Shown: positions 50,601-60,830 of the stretch, piece after piece
Layout: the number at the start of each line of letters is the position of its first letter
Position numbering within the stretch: position 1 is the first letter of the stretch
Assembly (NCBI RefSeq): GCF_008831285.2
Contig: NC_045149.1
Span: 5,633,500 to 5,697,499 of the forward strand
Direction of reading: 5' to 3'
DNA length: 64,000 bases
Source: Nymphaea colorata
Lineage: Eukaryota > Streptophyta > Magnoliopsida > Nymphaeales > Nymphaeaceae
Position numbers and translations under genes: made by a program
Notes under the pieces: model-generated
What the model saw: only the letters and a program-made list of their open reading frames with translations
What the model was told of the DNA's origin: nothing
The model's database searches: none

Positions 50601-53600
50601 AAAGAAATCCACACCGTAGGTCTGCGTGTAGCCCTTAGCAACCAATCGAGCTTTGTATCGTTCCAAAGAACCATCAGAATTATACTTAACTGTGAATACC
50701 CACTTTGAGCCAACAATATCACATCGAGGAGGAGGATCAACAAGTTCCCAAGTGCCCCTCTGCACTAAGGCATCCATCTCATCTTGCATAGCCCGTCTCC
50801 ATTGGGTGTCTAATAAGGCCTGCTGGTGACACGTAGGAACTGTATGAGCAGCCAAAGCATGAATGAATTGTTGCATATTTTTACCAACCCCATCAGTAGA
50901 CACAAAATGAGATATAGGATGTAAAGTACATTGCCGTCTGCCCTTTGCGAAGAGCAATAGGTAAGTCTTGACAAGGATCAGAATGAGTAGGGCTATGCAC
51001 TTCAGATGTACTTACCTCCTGAGAAATGGTTGGCAAAGGATTATGAGAAGGGTCCTGTCGACGTGTGTAGACCAGCGGTGGATCACGAAACTTGGACACA
51101 ACAGACGAAGGAGATTCAACAGGGAACGACTCCAAAGGAATAGCAGGAATAGGTAGTGGGTCTAGAGTCCGTGGCATCTTAGTAGATATAGGAGTGAGGC
51201 TATAATAAGGTTGAGACTCAAAGAATGTGACATCCGCACTGATATACTCTTTTTGAGTCAAGGGATCAAAGCATTTGTAGCCTTTATGGTTTCTGGAGTA
51301 GCCAATGAAAATGCATTTAATGGCTTGGGCTCCCAATTTGTCACGTGTGGGTCCAAGAATGTGAACAAAACATGTGCAACCAAATACTTTGGGAGCCACT
51401 GGAAACAAGGATCTTCGTGGGTGCACAAGTTTAATGGGGATCTGGTTATCAATGGAGGATGAGGATAAACGATTGGTTAAGTAGCAAGCATTAAGAATAG
51501 CATCTCCCCAAAAATATGCAGGGAGATTAGTATGAAGCATAAGGGGAACGAGCTACATTTAAAAGTTGACGATGTTTTCGCTCAACTATTCCATTTTGCT
51601 GGGAAGTATGGGGACATGTAAACTGAGGAGAAATGCCATTATCTGAGTAAAACTTCATTAAGGTAGATGCCTTAAACTCAAGAGCATTATCAGTGTGAAT
51701 GTTTTTAACAAGAATACCAAACTGGGTCTTTATTTCAATAATATGGTTTTTGAGAGTACATACGACTTCAGACCTTTCCTTCAAAAGGAAAACCCAGGTG
51801 ACTCGAGAATAATCATCTACGATGACAAGAAAATAACGAAATCTTGACCTATTAGCAACTCTGCTAGGACCCCACACATCAACATGAAAAAGATCAAATA
51901 GTCCACAACTGGACGTACTAAGACTCGATGAATAACTACTACGAGTGTGTTTGCCAAGTTGACAAGCTTCACACTAGAACGACTCTGGTAAGGAGAGATG
52001 TGGAAGGAGATGACGAAGCTTGGAGACAGATGGATGACCAAGTCTGAGATGCCACTGGAACGAGGAGGACAACGATGTGTTCGATGATGCTGCAATACCC
52101 ACGGGATCCGACAGGAAGTAGATGCCCCCTTTCTCATAGCCTCCACCAATCGTCTTCCCAGTTGGCAAGTCCTGAAATGAACATAAACCAGAGTCAAACG
52201 TAACATGACAATGTAAATCATTAACCAATTGTCCGACAGATAACAAATTTGTGGGAAACTTAGGAGCATATAACACATTGGGAATAGTCATAGATTGAGA
52301 GATCTTGATATCTCCATATCCCATAATGGGTGACAATCTACCATCTGCAAGTCTCACATGACGTATCTGAAGTAGTGAGTGTAGCACAGTAAACATTAGA
52401 AGGCTTACTACAAAAGTGTCTCGATGCCCCTGAATCAATAATCCAAGTAGTACCTGTATCATGTGAGATAGTGTCAACAGACATAGCGCTGTCAGTCATA
52501 ACTGTGGAGGCCGATGGCTGAGTAGATCTGTGTGCTAGAAAGTCCTCATACTCTGACTTATTGATACTCACAGTCATTGTCTCAGGCTGAGAAGAAGATA
52601 AAGACCCATCTACTACTGATGACGTTGCTTGGGCCGCTCCAATAGAAGACTGTAAAGAGTTCTTCCCCAGCTTTGATGTAACATTTCTGCCTAAGGATGG
52701 CGCTGCAGTAGGACGACCATGTTTATCCCAACATCTGTCTTCCAAATGACCTATTTTCCCACAATAAGTGCACTGAAATCTCCCCCGACCTCCTCCTGAC
52801 CCACGGCCCATGCCTCTTCCCTTGAATAAACCGCGTACACGTCCTCCTGAAGCTGCTAAGGCAGAGGCATGGATATCACTGGCCGGTTAAGAGAGGGTCA
52901 CAGCAAGACGACTAAGCCTGTTGTAGGCTTCAGCTAGATCAGGGATTTCTGCTCCAGTCAGCATTTGACCTTTGCTACTGCATATTCAGAGGAGAGACCC
53001 TGTAGGAATTTCGCAACCATAGACTGTTCACCATGGGTCTTATAACATGTTGGACATGAGGACGTAATGCTTTAAGTCGCTCAGAGATGGACTTAAGGGA
53101 AGCGAAGTACTGAGCAAGACTTTGGTCACCCTGTTGCAGATTAAGTAGTTCCTTCTCTACCTGCAATATTTTGCTAATATTCCTGTTAAGTCTGTTTCAA
53201 GAAATCCCACATTTGCTTAGCCGAGGTGTAGTATGCAATAGTTGATGCAATTTGGGGTTGCACACTATTCATGATCCATGACATGACAATATTATTATTT
53301 CCCTTCCATGAACTATATTTTCCACTCTTTTCAACAAGTTCGTTTTCTTCTACAACATGCTCCTTTTGATGTCCAATCACAGACATCATAAACACACGAG
53401 ACCAAATCTCATAGTTAGATCCATCTAACTTTACAGTAGAACCATACGAAAATGGATTTCCTCCACTTTTAACTTCATGAGAAAAATCAGATTTATTACT
53501 TTCAGCCATCATAAATCTGTCCACAAGAGATCAACCACCAATAGCAAGAGAATATATATATATATATATTTCTATTGAAAAAGAAACTGATCAACAAGAA

Positions 53601-54536
53601 CAGACGTCCCACACGGCAACGTTAGATGCGCAGAAACAATCAACCTGCTGTCCAATTGTTGACAGCAATACCGCAACAAAGAAAACTGCAATCTGAAGAC
53701 AGAAAAACGCTGCTATCAGCAAGCCCACAACTGAAAACGAATCCCCACTGTTTGTATTGTTTGCGCTGACCAACGACTTATCTATTTATGCATCTAACGC
53801 TGCTGTACCACAGTTTATCCTTCACAGACCATGAATAACGACAGCAAATAAAACCATCAACATAAACTTGCCATAGACGTCATAGATAGCAGTCCTCCAC
53901 TTGGCTGCGTTGATCATATAACATATCAAATCATAGGTGATTAATCAGCGCAGACTCCCACACAGCTGCAATACTATATACACTTCTGAAAAACCACGGC
54001 TGGAGTCTATTCACGCATCTCTCCTAGCGTGAATAGACTCCTCCACACTGTTCCGTTGCTGGAAACAACAACTAGAACAAGCGAGAGGTGAAGGAGAAAG
54101 AAACGGAGGAAGTGGAAGAGATCAAGCCTGAAAGGAGACGGAGGATCGCCGACGGTGTGCGTCACGTCCGCGCGCCGGCTGTGTGCTTCACGTCGCTAGA
54201 TGTATGGACGTCTGCTGTCCGCGCCGGCTGTTTGCTCCACATCTCCAGTCACGTCCGTAGCTCTGATACTATGTTGCAGCGGAGAAGAAGAGAGTGAGAG
54301 AGAGAAGCTGCCGTGAGATTGAACCAAAAGAACTTGTTATTACGATAACCCTTATCTCTCTTATAAAAGAGATTAGGGTAGAAAAGGAATTTACAAAATA
54401 ACTCAATGGGAAATAAGGAAAATATTAAAGAGATCTTATAACTCTTTAATATTACAAGGAACCTCCTAAAACATAAAACTTTTCTTGTTCTACAGGCACA
54501 AAAAGAATCAATACCTTTGTTTGACTAGAAATGGTG

Positions 54537-54576
<40 letters not shown>

Positions 54577-54630
54577 TGTAACGTTCTAATGTCATACACA
54601 ACTAAACAAAAAAAGGAAATAGATACAAAG

Positions 54631-54661
<31 letters not shown>

Positions 54662-56764
54662 TAACAAAAGCAAAACAATCACACACCTGTGTAGTTGGCA
54701 TAGGCCCGATCTGTCTATTGCATACATATAACTTAATTAGCGCACGACACTATATGTACAAGCAGTTAATGTTGCTAATGAAAAACACCTATTAATAAAA
54801 AACATTACTTTATATATATATGTTGGAGAGCCATGGTTCTCAAGTCTTAGTCTCAAACAACTTAAAAAGCTGTACAAATATGTACAAACAAAAATACATA
54901 GGGAAAATGTATATATGACATTGTCGCATTTCTTCTCAGCAATCACCCATCCCTTCAGCTGCCCGATCAACGAGCATCATTCGTCACATAGTGAGAACCT
55001 AATGAAGGCAGATAGCCATAGCATCAGCACAACCACCGAGTACAATGAAAACCATAACAAGATTTCCAATATATCACTTGAGTGTAAAGTTTATGTATTG
55101 TATTGAATCTATTGATTGTTAAAATAATAATGAGTAAGTATCATTACTAGAAGCAAGCTCACTCTAGCATTGGTGAGTCGTAGTTCAAAAGGTTCACTAA
55201 GTTTGGTTTACCGACTTCTTTGGTATTCCAATGAATCAGACTCAATCTAAGTCACACAAAAACCAATCACATCAGTGACAATCAAGAAAGTAGATAAATG
55301 AACAAATAAATAAATAAACAGACAATTCAGAATCTCTTGAATTTTTATGATGCATGCACCCACATGGTGCACAAAGACATAAAAGCAACTGGTATAATAG
55401 AATTCCAAAACAATGACCCTCAACCTGAAAACTTACAGTATTTACACCAATGCTGGTAAAATGTAAGGTAACAATTGGAGAATCTATTATAGATGTACAA
55501 ACCTTGATTGACACAGGTTGTACTAATACAATTATTGACAAATCACTTGTTGATCCAAGATATATCAAAGCAAACAATAAGATTTTAAACACATAAAACA
55601 ACATACTTATGGTTCATAATTTATGAATTACAAGAAAAACAATGACCAAGTATGACTGTTGACTAAAAATCCAAAATATATTATTTTAAGTGGTCCTCTT
55701 CTTCGTCAAGATTGAACAATAGGCTCTCCAGAGTTAGATTTCTACGTATCAAAGATAAAAATTAAAAACAATGTCTATACTTGTGTGGGAAAGTAACAGT
55801 AGTTGGACTAGCTATAAACTAAATCTTTTGCTCACTTGCGAGTGAGTTTATTTCTCTTAATGTTGTGGATTTGGGCAAGTGCTCCAATTTTTTTCACAGT
55901 ATGATGATGTTGCAGGTTGGAATAGCAACGATTTCTACATATCAAAGATAAAAATTAAAAACAACGTCTATACTCGTGTGGGAAAGCAACAGTAGTTGGA
56001 CTAGTTATAAACTAAATCTTTTGCTCACTTGCTAGTGAGTTTACTTCTCTTAGTGTTGTGGATTTGGGTGTAAGTGCTCCAATTTCTTTCACAATATGAT
56101 GATGTTGCAGGTTAATAGGATTCTTTTCATTTGTTGCTGCTGTAGCTGCTAAGGGATCATTTTTTCCACGTGAGAAGCTTGAAAATTCAATATTTATTAT
56201 TTTCAGCATAAGAAGACCATTAAACATTCTTCCCAAGCGTATGAACATATTTTTTAATATTGCATCTTGATTAGGAGGAACATAGCTAGCACCTCTCGAC
56301 ACGCATGTTTGCCACAATATTTGGGATTAAGGGAGTGTGCCATATACTGGGTTCTACTTCTAAAACGAGTAAGAAGCCCAATCTCAGGTTTTAGCATAAA
56401 TTTCAGAAGTCAATCAATGGGTTAAAAAAAGTAAATATGATTTTGCAATTTATGTGCTTATGTTGCATCATTGACATGCATGTTTGGGAAAATCTTTTGA
56501 AACCAATGAATGGTCTTTTACATCTGTCTTCTATAGACTCTCTTCCAGTTATTAGACACTGCAGGTTGGGTTGACGTATGCTATCTTTCTCACAGAGGTC
56601 TAACACCAAGATTGATCATGTACTTGTCACAAGGGGCAATATTTTTTGCATCCTACGAATTTTTCAAGAGACTATTTTCTTTGGAAATACAAAAAATGGA
56701 TGGACAACATCACATAGCCAGATACGACACAAAGGAGGGTAACCCTGTTTCCAGGACTGCTTAA
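36556..56764 (+). CDS. Mitochondrial carrier (SLC25) family protein with long N-terminal extension
   Basis: Coding exons: 36556-37894, 37981-38099, 38208-38332, 40579-40678, 43830-43907, 45787-45870, 46895-46980 and 56596-56764. All introns are GT-AG and phases match (1,0,2,0,0,0,2), giving 699 residues. Residues 1-395 are Ser-rich, polar and unrecognised, with no clear targeting signal. Residues 398-690 form three carrier repeats, each with the signature P-x-[DE]-x-x-[KR]: HPVDTVK (about 416), TPSERIK (about 509) and TPFDVIK (about 603), plus GLYRG, SLYAG and GLYRG motifs at the matrix helices. Such proteins exchange metabolites, nucleotides or cofactors across the inner mitochondrial (sometimes plastid) membrane. 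The fold resembles the S-adenosylmethionine-carrier group of plants, but the substrate cannot be read from sequence. Exons look undamaged although the introns are full of transposons. Confidence 0.88.
38603..40164. mobile_element. TIR element in intron 3
   Basis: Perfect 12-bp inverted ends CTATGTTGTCAA and TTGACAACATAG enclose 1.56 kb. The right end carries GCCTAGGC-type repeats and a perfect 9-3-9 hairpin GCTGCCTGG-CCG-CCAGGCAGC (40121-40141). The core (39050-39900) is AT-rich with many TGTTATATGTA-like units. The TGTTGTCAA/GCCTAGGCG end type is common in plant non-autonomous DNA transposons. No transposase. Target duplication is unclear. Confidence 0.55.
42477..43227. mobile_element. Putative TIR element in intron 4
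   Basis: The left end GGTACGGGTACGGATACAG and the right end (reverse complement GGTACGGTCAACGCACCGG...CCGTATCTGTCC) share GGTACGG and an inner GGATACAG/CCGTATCTG block. Inside is a direct repeat of AGAGAAAGGGC(T/G)AGCCAGAG (near 42802 and 42850). Target duplication not established. Confidence 0.4.
45050..45600 (-). pseudogene. Copia integrase fragment in intron 5
   Basis: The minus strand reads CSDCILGKKYKI and then FKLVHSDVWRPNRVVSK, the zinc-binding end and first catalytic block of copia integrase. Decayed integrase sequence continues leftward to about 45050. No LTR. It lies antisense to the host gene and ends some 190 bp before exon 6. Confidence 0.6.
46199..46387. repeat. Two (TA)n microsatellites in intron 6
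   Basis: TA runs at about 46199-46234 and 46338-46387 with about 100 bp between them. Tyr/Ile repeat frames over them are artefacts. Confidence 0.9.
47108..47490. repeat. ATATCGCGATATT-rich palindromic repeat
   Basis: Begins CAGATATCGCGATATTTTC and repeats AATATC(A/G)(C/T)GATATT several times; the right side carries CGATAACGATATTTG. It looks like a small non-autonomous element, but exact ends cannot be fixed. Confidence 0.4.
47573..47622. repeat. (TA)n microsatellite in intron 7
   Basis: About 50 bp of alternating TA on the plus strand. Confidence 0.9.
48740..49077. repeat. Three degenerate GA-rich units of about 115 bp
   Basis: The anchors GACAGTTAGACTAGGGGTT (48749), ATGGCAGTCGAACAAAGG (48865) and ATGGCAGTTGGACGAGG (48979) are each followed by AAACCCTTG or AAACTCTCG and a GGTGCC/GGCTGGTG segment. 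The copia element is inserted in the third unit. Confidence 0.6.
49078..49300 (-). repeat. 3' LTR of copia element D
   Basis: 223 bp, TGTTGAACAAG to CTCCGCTGCAACA on the minus strand, next to the polypurine tract. Differs from the other LTR by four substitutions, one of them near the outer end (TTCAACA here, TTCTACA there, as written on the plus strand). Confidence 0.93.
49301..49316 (-). other. Polypurine tract of element D
   Basis: The minus strand reads CAGCTTGAGGGGGAG directly before the 3' LTR. It primes plus-strand synthesis. Confidence 0.75.
49308..50957 (-). pseudogene. Element D reverse transcriptase and RNase H
   Basis: A single 549-codon frame. RT blocks: WVFTVKYNSDGSLERYKARL, YQLDVKNAFLYGDL and GLKQSPRAWFHKF. 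The catalytic box reads VVYVDIILTGD at about 50241-50267, where copia RTs have YVDDIIL: one Asp codon is missing. RNase H follows with AYSDADYAGSVEDRKSTTG, SRSSAESEYRAMA and CDNQAATHIA, so its D-E-D residues are present. The frame ends NMYAPA at the polypurine tract. The upstream integrase lies in another frame. Confidence 0.85.
50893..52477 (-). pseudogene. Element D GAG-pre-integrase and integrase
   Basis: Pieces in three frames. 52477-51974 has the GAG-pre-integrase block FQWHLRLGHPSVSKLRHL. 51877-51527 is the integrase core with VWGPSRVANRSRFRYF, IHTDNALEF and QQNGIVERKH. 51540-50893 is the C-terminal part with LPAYFWGDAILNACYLTNRL and IFIGYSRNHKGYKCFDP. D-D-E residues remain, but frameshifts near 51535 and around 50925, and a stop or shift at 51880-51975, break the protein. 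Confidence 0.8.
52338..53512 (-). pseudogene. Element D Gag and protease
   Basis: Gag starts at ATG 53512 or 53509 (MMAESNKSDF) with the block VKLDGSNYEIWSRVFMMSV. It runs to 53186, shifts frame (53166-52975, VEKELLNLQQGDQSLAQYF) and shifts again. The third frame (52811-52338) has a CCHC knuckle CTYCGKIGHLEDRC and the protease core TWIIDSGASRHFC. Confidence 0.8.
54258..54271 (-). other. Primer binding site of element D
   Basis: The minus strand reads TAGTATCAGAGCT directly inside the 5' LTR. It is a one-base variant of the plant copia Met-tRNA complement. Confidence 0.75.
54272..54494 (-). repeat. 5' LTR of copia element D
   Basis: 223 bp, the partner of 49078-49300, with four differences. 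It is followed outside by the target duplication GGCAC. Confidence 0.93.
54541..54664. repeat. (TA)n and T/GT-rich tracts in intron 7
   Basis: (TA)n at about 54541-54571, then a poly-T of about 18 bp running into (GT)n at 54629-54663. Confidence 0.9.
55429..55596 (+). pseudogene. Retroviral-type aspartic protease fragment (DTG), possible endogenous pararetrovirus relic
   Basis: A 55-codon frame with KCKVTIGESIIDVQTLIDTGC followed by NTIID. The hydrophobic-hydrophobic-Asp-Thr-Gly pattern marks a retropepsin active site. Copia proteases here have DSGA, so this is not copia. The DTGC form and lead-in recall plant pararetrovirus (Caulimoviridae) proteases, or a gypsy-like element. Stops follow at once and no movement-protein or RT sequence is seen nearby. 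It is a dead scrap. Confidence 0.4.
55738..56113. repeat. 193-bp tandem duplication in intron 7
   Basis: Two head-to-tail copies, 55738-55930 and 55931 to about 56113, each starting ATTTCTAC(G/A)TATCAAAG and ending GATGATGTTGCAGGTT. They differ at roughly a dozen positions. Confidence 0.85.
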
Positions 56765-58300
56765 GGTGAGCATTTGTAAATGTCAAAGTCATTAGAGGGA
56801 AAAACAAAAATATGCATTAAGTTTGTCATCATGTTCTTGTCAGTCTTATATCCTCAGTAGATTGTCCATAAAGTTGCAAGCCTGTCCTAGAAGGTGGAGC
56901 CTGCCTGTGATGGATAGGAGGGCGATAATTTTCCAAAGTCTTGTATTCATTAAAAATTTCATTACAGTCCTAAGAATCTTAGAGCTTTGTAGTATTTCAG
57001 TGCTCCACAATCTGATTGTCGTGCGACAACACGTGCACCTGGACAACAATCCCAGGGCGCATTTCATGAGTCATTGCTGTACTCAATGTTTTCATACCTT
57101 GGATGATTTGGCTATAAAAAATGTCATAATTGATGACTAAAAGTTGGTTAATGATTTACTATTTTTATTATTTCTTTTTTTTTTCCCCATTTCTGAAAAT
57201 AGTACTGCCATGAGATTTTTAACATGATCTCTTGGTCATCTTTACCTGATTCTGAAAAGTGAAAGCGATGATAAATCTCTTTGGACTTGGACAGCATTAT
57301 CAGGGGATTTATATTTTCAGAGTGGCTGCATACTCATTCCAGACAACTGGGATTCCATTATAAGGTTCATGATTGATGAATGTGACCAAAGCTCCCTGTA
57401 CTGTAGAATAAGGTTCTTTTTTATTTGTATTCCATGATGCAAATTTATCGTCTTTGTCATAAATGCTATGACCTCTATGCAGAACACAACCAATGATGCT
57501 ACTGGTTTGTTTGTGCTGGTGTTTTTGCATTTTAAGTGGACATGCTTTGCCACTATGGAATTTTGCACCTGCGCTATTGAGATCAGTGGTTAGTGGGGTT
57601 TCTTGTTTTGGGCTTCATAGCTTTGCTGCTTCTGGGTGATGACACGCTATTTATCTTGTCCAATGAATAGAGATGGCAGCAAGTGGATCACACAAACAGC
57701 CTTCAATCTTTTAAGGTAAAGTTTTTTGATCAGCTGTCCATGTGAAGTGTCTCATAGCCATATTAGCTAACCATACTATCAATCTTCCTATGTGCCTGCC
57801 TTATGGGAAAGAAGATCTGATTTCAATATTTCTCTTACATAAACCTCGAAGTTTCATTAGATCTTATGGTTGGATGAATGTTCTGATTCCTTTTTTTAAA
57901 AAAAAAAACCCTCGATGAAGAGATGTGCTATGTTCTGGTAATTTTCCCTTGGTTTCTGCATATTATAAATTGGTTAGTTAATGTAAACACAACAAATAGC
58001 TGTTGTTGGTTACCTATCTGCCACTTGCCAAACAATTTTCCACTTGCCCCACTTCTAGTGCCGTTTTTCCTCAAGTGTTTCCATAACCTTCTGTTGGAGG
58101 CCGCCTATTCTACATTTTAAAATTAAAATTGCTTCTTTAAATGCATTAATTCTCTGCGTCATGGTTTTGTATTTCTTTTCCCTTAGTTGTGAAGTTACTT
58201 TAACCATTCCTGCTAGGATAATGTGACTATTGACAGTCTGACTAGTCACATCGGCCTCTGGGTGAAACCATTTGGGCATGATGGCAATAAAGGTCCAGCA
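56765..58300 (+). other. 3' flank of the carrier gene, possible 3' UTR intron
   Basis: The stop codon (56762-56764) is followed at once by G/GTGAGC, a good splice donor, so a 3' UTR intron is possible; an acceptor such as TGTTCTTGTCAG (near 56842) lies downstream. No second gene is recognised. Short frames in both directions have no known similarity. Confidence 0.35.
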
Positions 58301-58877
58301 GGTGAAACACTGAAGCTATTGCTATGTTTGAAGACTTCATGTGTTGGTGCCGTACAGGCACTTTTGGTCATCAGAGAGTGGTTTTGCTGGCTAAGGAGCT
58401 GAAGAGGATATAGATCCAAGTTGTACTATGTCCGTCCAATAGCAGTCACGAAACCAAATTAGCTGTTCTTGTGTAAGTACTCTCTCTCTTGCTCTCTCTC
58501 ACTCGTTCACTCACTTGCACACACACGTGCACATGCCATTGAAGTGCAGAGTTTGGATCAGACCCCTTGAACAGGTTGAATTTCTTTTTAAGTTAATTGT
58601 TTGACAAGTTCCATTAATACAGATGTTTCACAATCTTGTATCACAGTGGATTTGTTTGCATTCTTTGCTTGGATTCATGAGCGTTGGGAAGCTATTGCTT
58701 TGTTGAAAGACTACATGTGGTGGTGCTATACAAATAATTTTTGGTCATCAGAACGCTTCTGCTCACTAACGAACTTGGGATGAGATGAAGAGGGTGTAGG
58801 TCCAAATCATATCATAGTCAATCCACTAGCACTGTTGAATCTAAATTAGCTCTTCTTCCTCTCTCTCTCTCGCTCCC

Positions 58878-58912
<35 letters not shown>

Positions 58913-59060
58913 TGTGCACCAGCCAATTGCCTTCAAGTGCAGAAGTTGGATTGGATCATTTGCAGGTTTGATTTCTCTTTTAGTTCACTATTTTACAAGT
59001 TTCATTGGTTGGATGTTTCGCAATCTTGCTCCACAGTGGATTTTGTTTGCATTACTGGGC
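58300..59060. repeat. Two to three tandem copies of a unit of about 376 bp
   Basis: GAAGCTATTGCT recurs at 58312 and 58688, each followed by a CATGTG(T/G)TGGTG-C segment, a TTTTTGGTCATCAGA segment, a CT-rich tract and GTGCAGA(G/A)...TTGGAT. The segment GATGTTTC(A/G)CAATCTTG recurs at 58622 and 59011. The CT tract in the second copy has expanded (58856-58911). Confidence 0.7.
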
Positions 59061-60465
59061 TTGGATTCATGAGTGTTTTGTTTAGCCAGGCGATATCAAG
59101 TTCTTGTAGTACTGTGTTCGTGCTGTTTAGTCTGGCCAGAGAATTAAATTTCTGTTTGGTTCGCTTCATGCAGGTTTAAAATGGGCATATTGTCCGGTTG
59201 GGCTGATCCTCTTCTCCATTCTGGTTGCCGGCGCCAACATGATTTGAGGTCTGAAGCTTTAGGTAATGCCGGAGACCACCTGAGTTGGTGCTTTAACTTC
59301 CTTAAAAATGGTGAATTGAGAGTTTTATCGCTGAGGACCATTGTTGAAAAAGTTGGAATGGGAATGTGGACCTCAAAGCCTCAAGGAGCAAGGAAACCCC
59401 TTGGATGTACCTGCCGCACCATACTTTGTGCACGTGGTCTGGCTTTCATCAGAGTGCCTTCTATGAGGGTCAAACTGTATCGATTTTCCCCCGAGTATCC
59501 ACTTCAAGTGTTATAAAAAATTTTAAAAACCATAAGCACTTTGGATAGCAATAATAAGTTAAGATATTGTAAAGGAAGGTAAAATTTAAGCAAAAGATGT
59601 ACGCTGGAAAAGGATAGCTAACTAACAGCAACAATAATGACAATAATGATAGGATCTTACGAAGGAGAATAATGCAAAAAAAGAAGACTGACATGTGACG
59701 AGGTGGACAGTGATGAAGAGTGAATAAACAATAAGGTTGTGTTCACCCCGGATTTTAGATCCGTGGTGATTTAGGATTTTAAATCCGTGGATTTAAAGTT
59801 GGAATAGTCACTCTGCTACCCCACCTCCCACCCTCCATCCCTGTGCTATTCGATTTTAAATCTATTGTTAAAGTTTTTAACATGGAGCATGGATTACTGT
59901 TAAATTGAGGATCTTTCTAAACACTTTTAAATGCAGCCTCGGGACTCATATACGAGGTTAACAAACTCAACCTAAGAGAACGGAGCCTGGGAGTTAACGT
60001 TAAAGAAATGAAACACTTGGAAGGAAATGATACACTGAAGTAGACAAAGAAAGAATGAGATGATTTGGTGGCTTCGCGAAATGGAGGAGACAACGAACCA
60101 GTGAAGAAGGGACTCCATGCTAAGTTCTGCAGAATGACTGTGGTGAAGAAAAATACTCTGGTGGCTGAGGAACTTTGGGCTTCAGCTTGGAAGACTCTTG
60201 TGCTGCATGAGTGGCTATGATAATTTTAAATTTGGGTGTAAAGCTCTTTATGTTAAGCTGCATTGGCTGATTCTGCCTGGCACAGACGATTCAACAAAAT
60301 ATCAGCTAGTTGTCAAAGGGCTTGAATCGGTGCTCCCATCAAATTTGGAAAGGGGCCCATGACGTTGGGATCCGTGCCATCGTGCAAATTTTTACGACAG
60401 TGGATGGCGACAATTCCATAAAAAATCAGGCATCGTAACTGTTCCATATGATTATTATTAATCCA
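59061..60465. other. No gene recognised; low-copy intergenic sequence
   Basis: A plus-strand frame of 111 codons at 59181-59516 (MGILSGWADPLLHSGC...) is open but matches no family I know. At 59740-59920 sequence with GATTTTAGATCCGTGG and GATTTTAAATCCGTGG recalls the stretch near 48390-48460 in intron 7, so both may be copies of one small element. Confidence 0.35.
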
Positions 60466-60830
60466 AGGGAGAGCTTAATGGATTAGAATTTTGATTCTAG
60501 AATTAAAATTCTAAAATCAAATTTCCACTCAACCTAAAATTGGAATGAAAATTTCAGCTCTAATTTTCTTTTGAGTTTAATAGTATGGAATTTTGATTCT
60601 AGGATTAAAAGTAACTTGCTTGATAAAAAGGGGATTAAAATTCTGGAAAGTATGAATTACCTTCATGCCTTGTGCCTCAAAGAGAGATGAAAAGATTCCA
60701 TAATTTTAGAATTTTGATTTTGGAATAACCTTATAATTCCAGAATCAAAATTCTTTACTAATAATAAAATTTTCATTCTTAAAAAAATGAGAACAAGCGT
60801 TCCATATTCCAAGTGAATCAAATTCTCCCT
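60466..60830. mobile_element. Small AT-rich inverted-repeat element (MITE-like)
   Basis: Ends AGGGAGAGCTTAATGG on the left and, reverse complemented, AGGGAGAATTTGATTC on the right. Internal ATTTTGATTCTAGAATTAAAAT palindromes. About 365 bp, no coding capacity. Target duplication not clear. Confidence 0.45.

Larger units (their letters stand above)
49078..54494 (-). mobile_element. Complete Ty1/copia element D in intron 7, antisense to the gene
   Basis: 5,417 bp bounded by two 223-bp LTRs, with the 5-bp target duplication GGCAC at 49073-49077 and 54495-54499. On the minus strand the order is LTR, primer binding site, leader, Gag, protease, integrase, RT, RNase H, polypurine tract, LTR, the standard copia order. 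The LTRs differ at 4 of 223 positions (98.2 percent identity), so insertion is recent compared with the other elements here. Coding frames change at least five times. Antisense placement keeps its poly-A signals out of the host transcript. Confidence 0.93.
46981..56595 (+). other. Intron 7 of the carrier gene, 9.6 kb
   Basis: Donor AG/GTGCG after exon 7 and acceptor TTTCTCACAG before exon 8; the split Arg codon (AG/A) is restored. It holds an inverted-repeat scrap, a (TA)n tract, triplicated GA-rich units, the complete copia element, a protease-like fragment and a 193-bp tandem duplication. Confidence 0.85.

Noticed and set aside
56012-56317. 101-codon minus-strand frame as a transposase or gene fragment
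   Set aside because: It overlaps the 193-bp tandem duplication, and I could not match it to hAT, Mutator or any other family.
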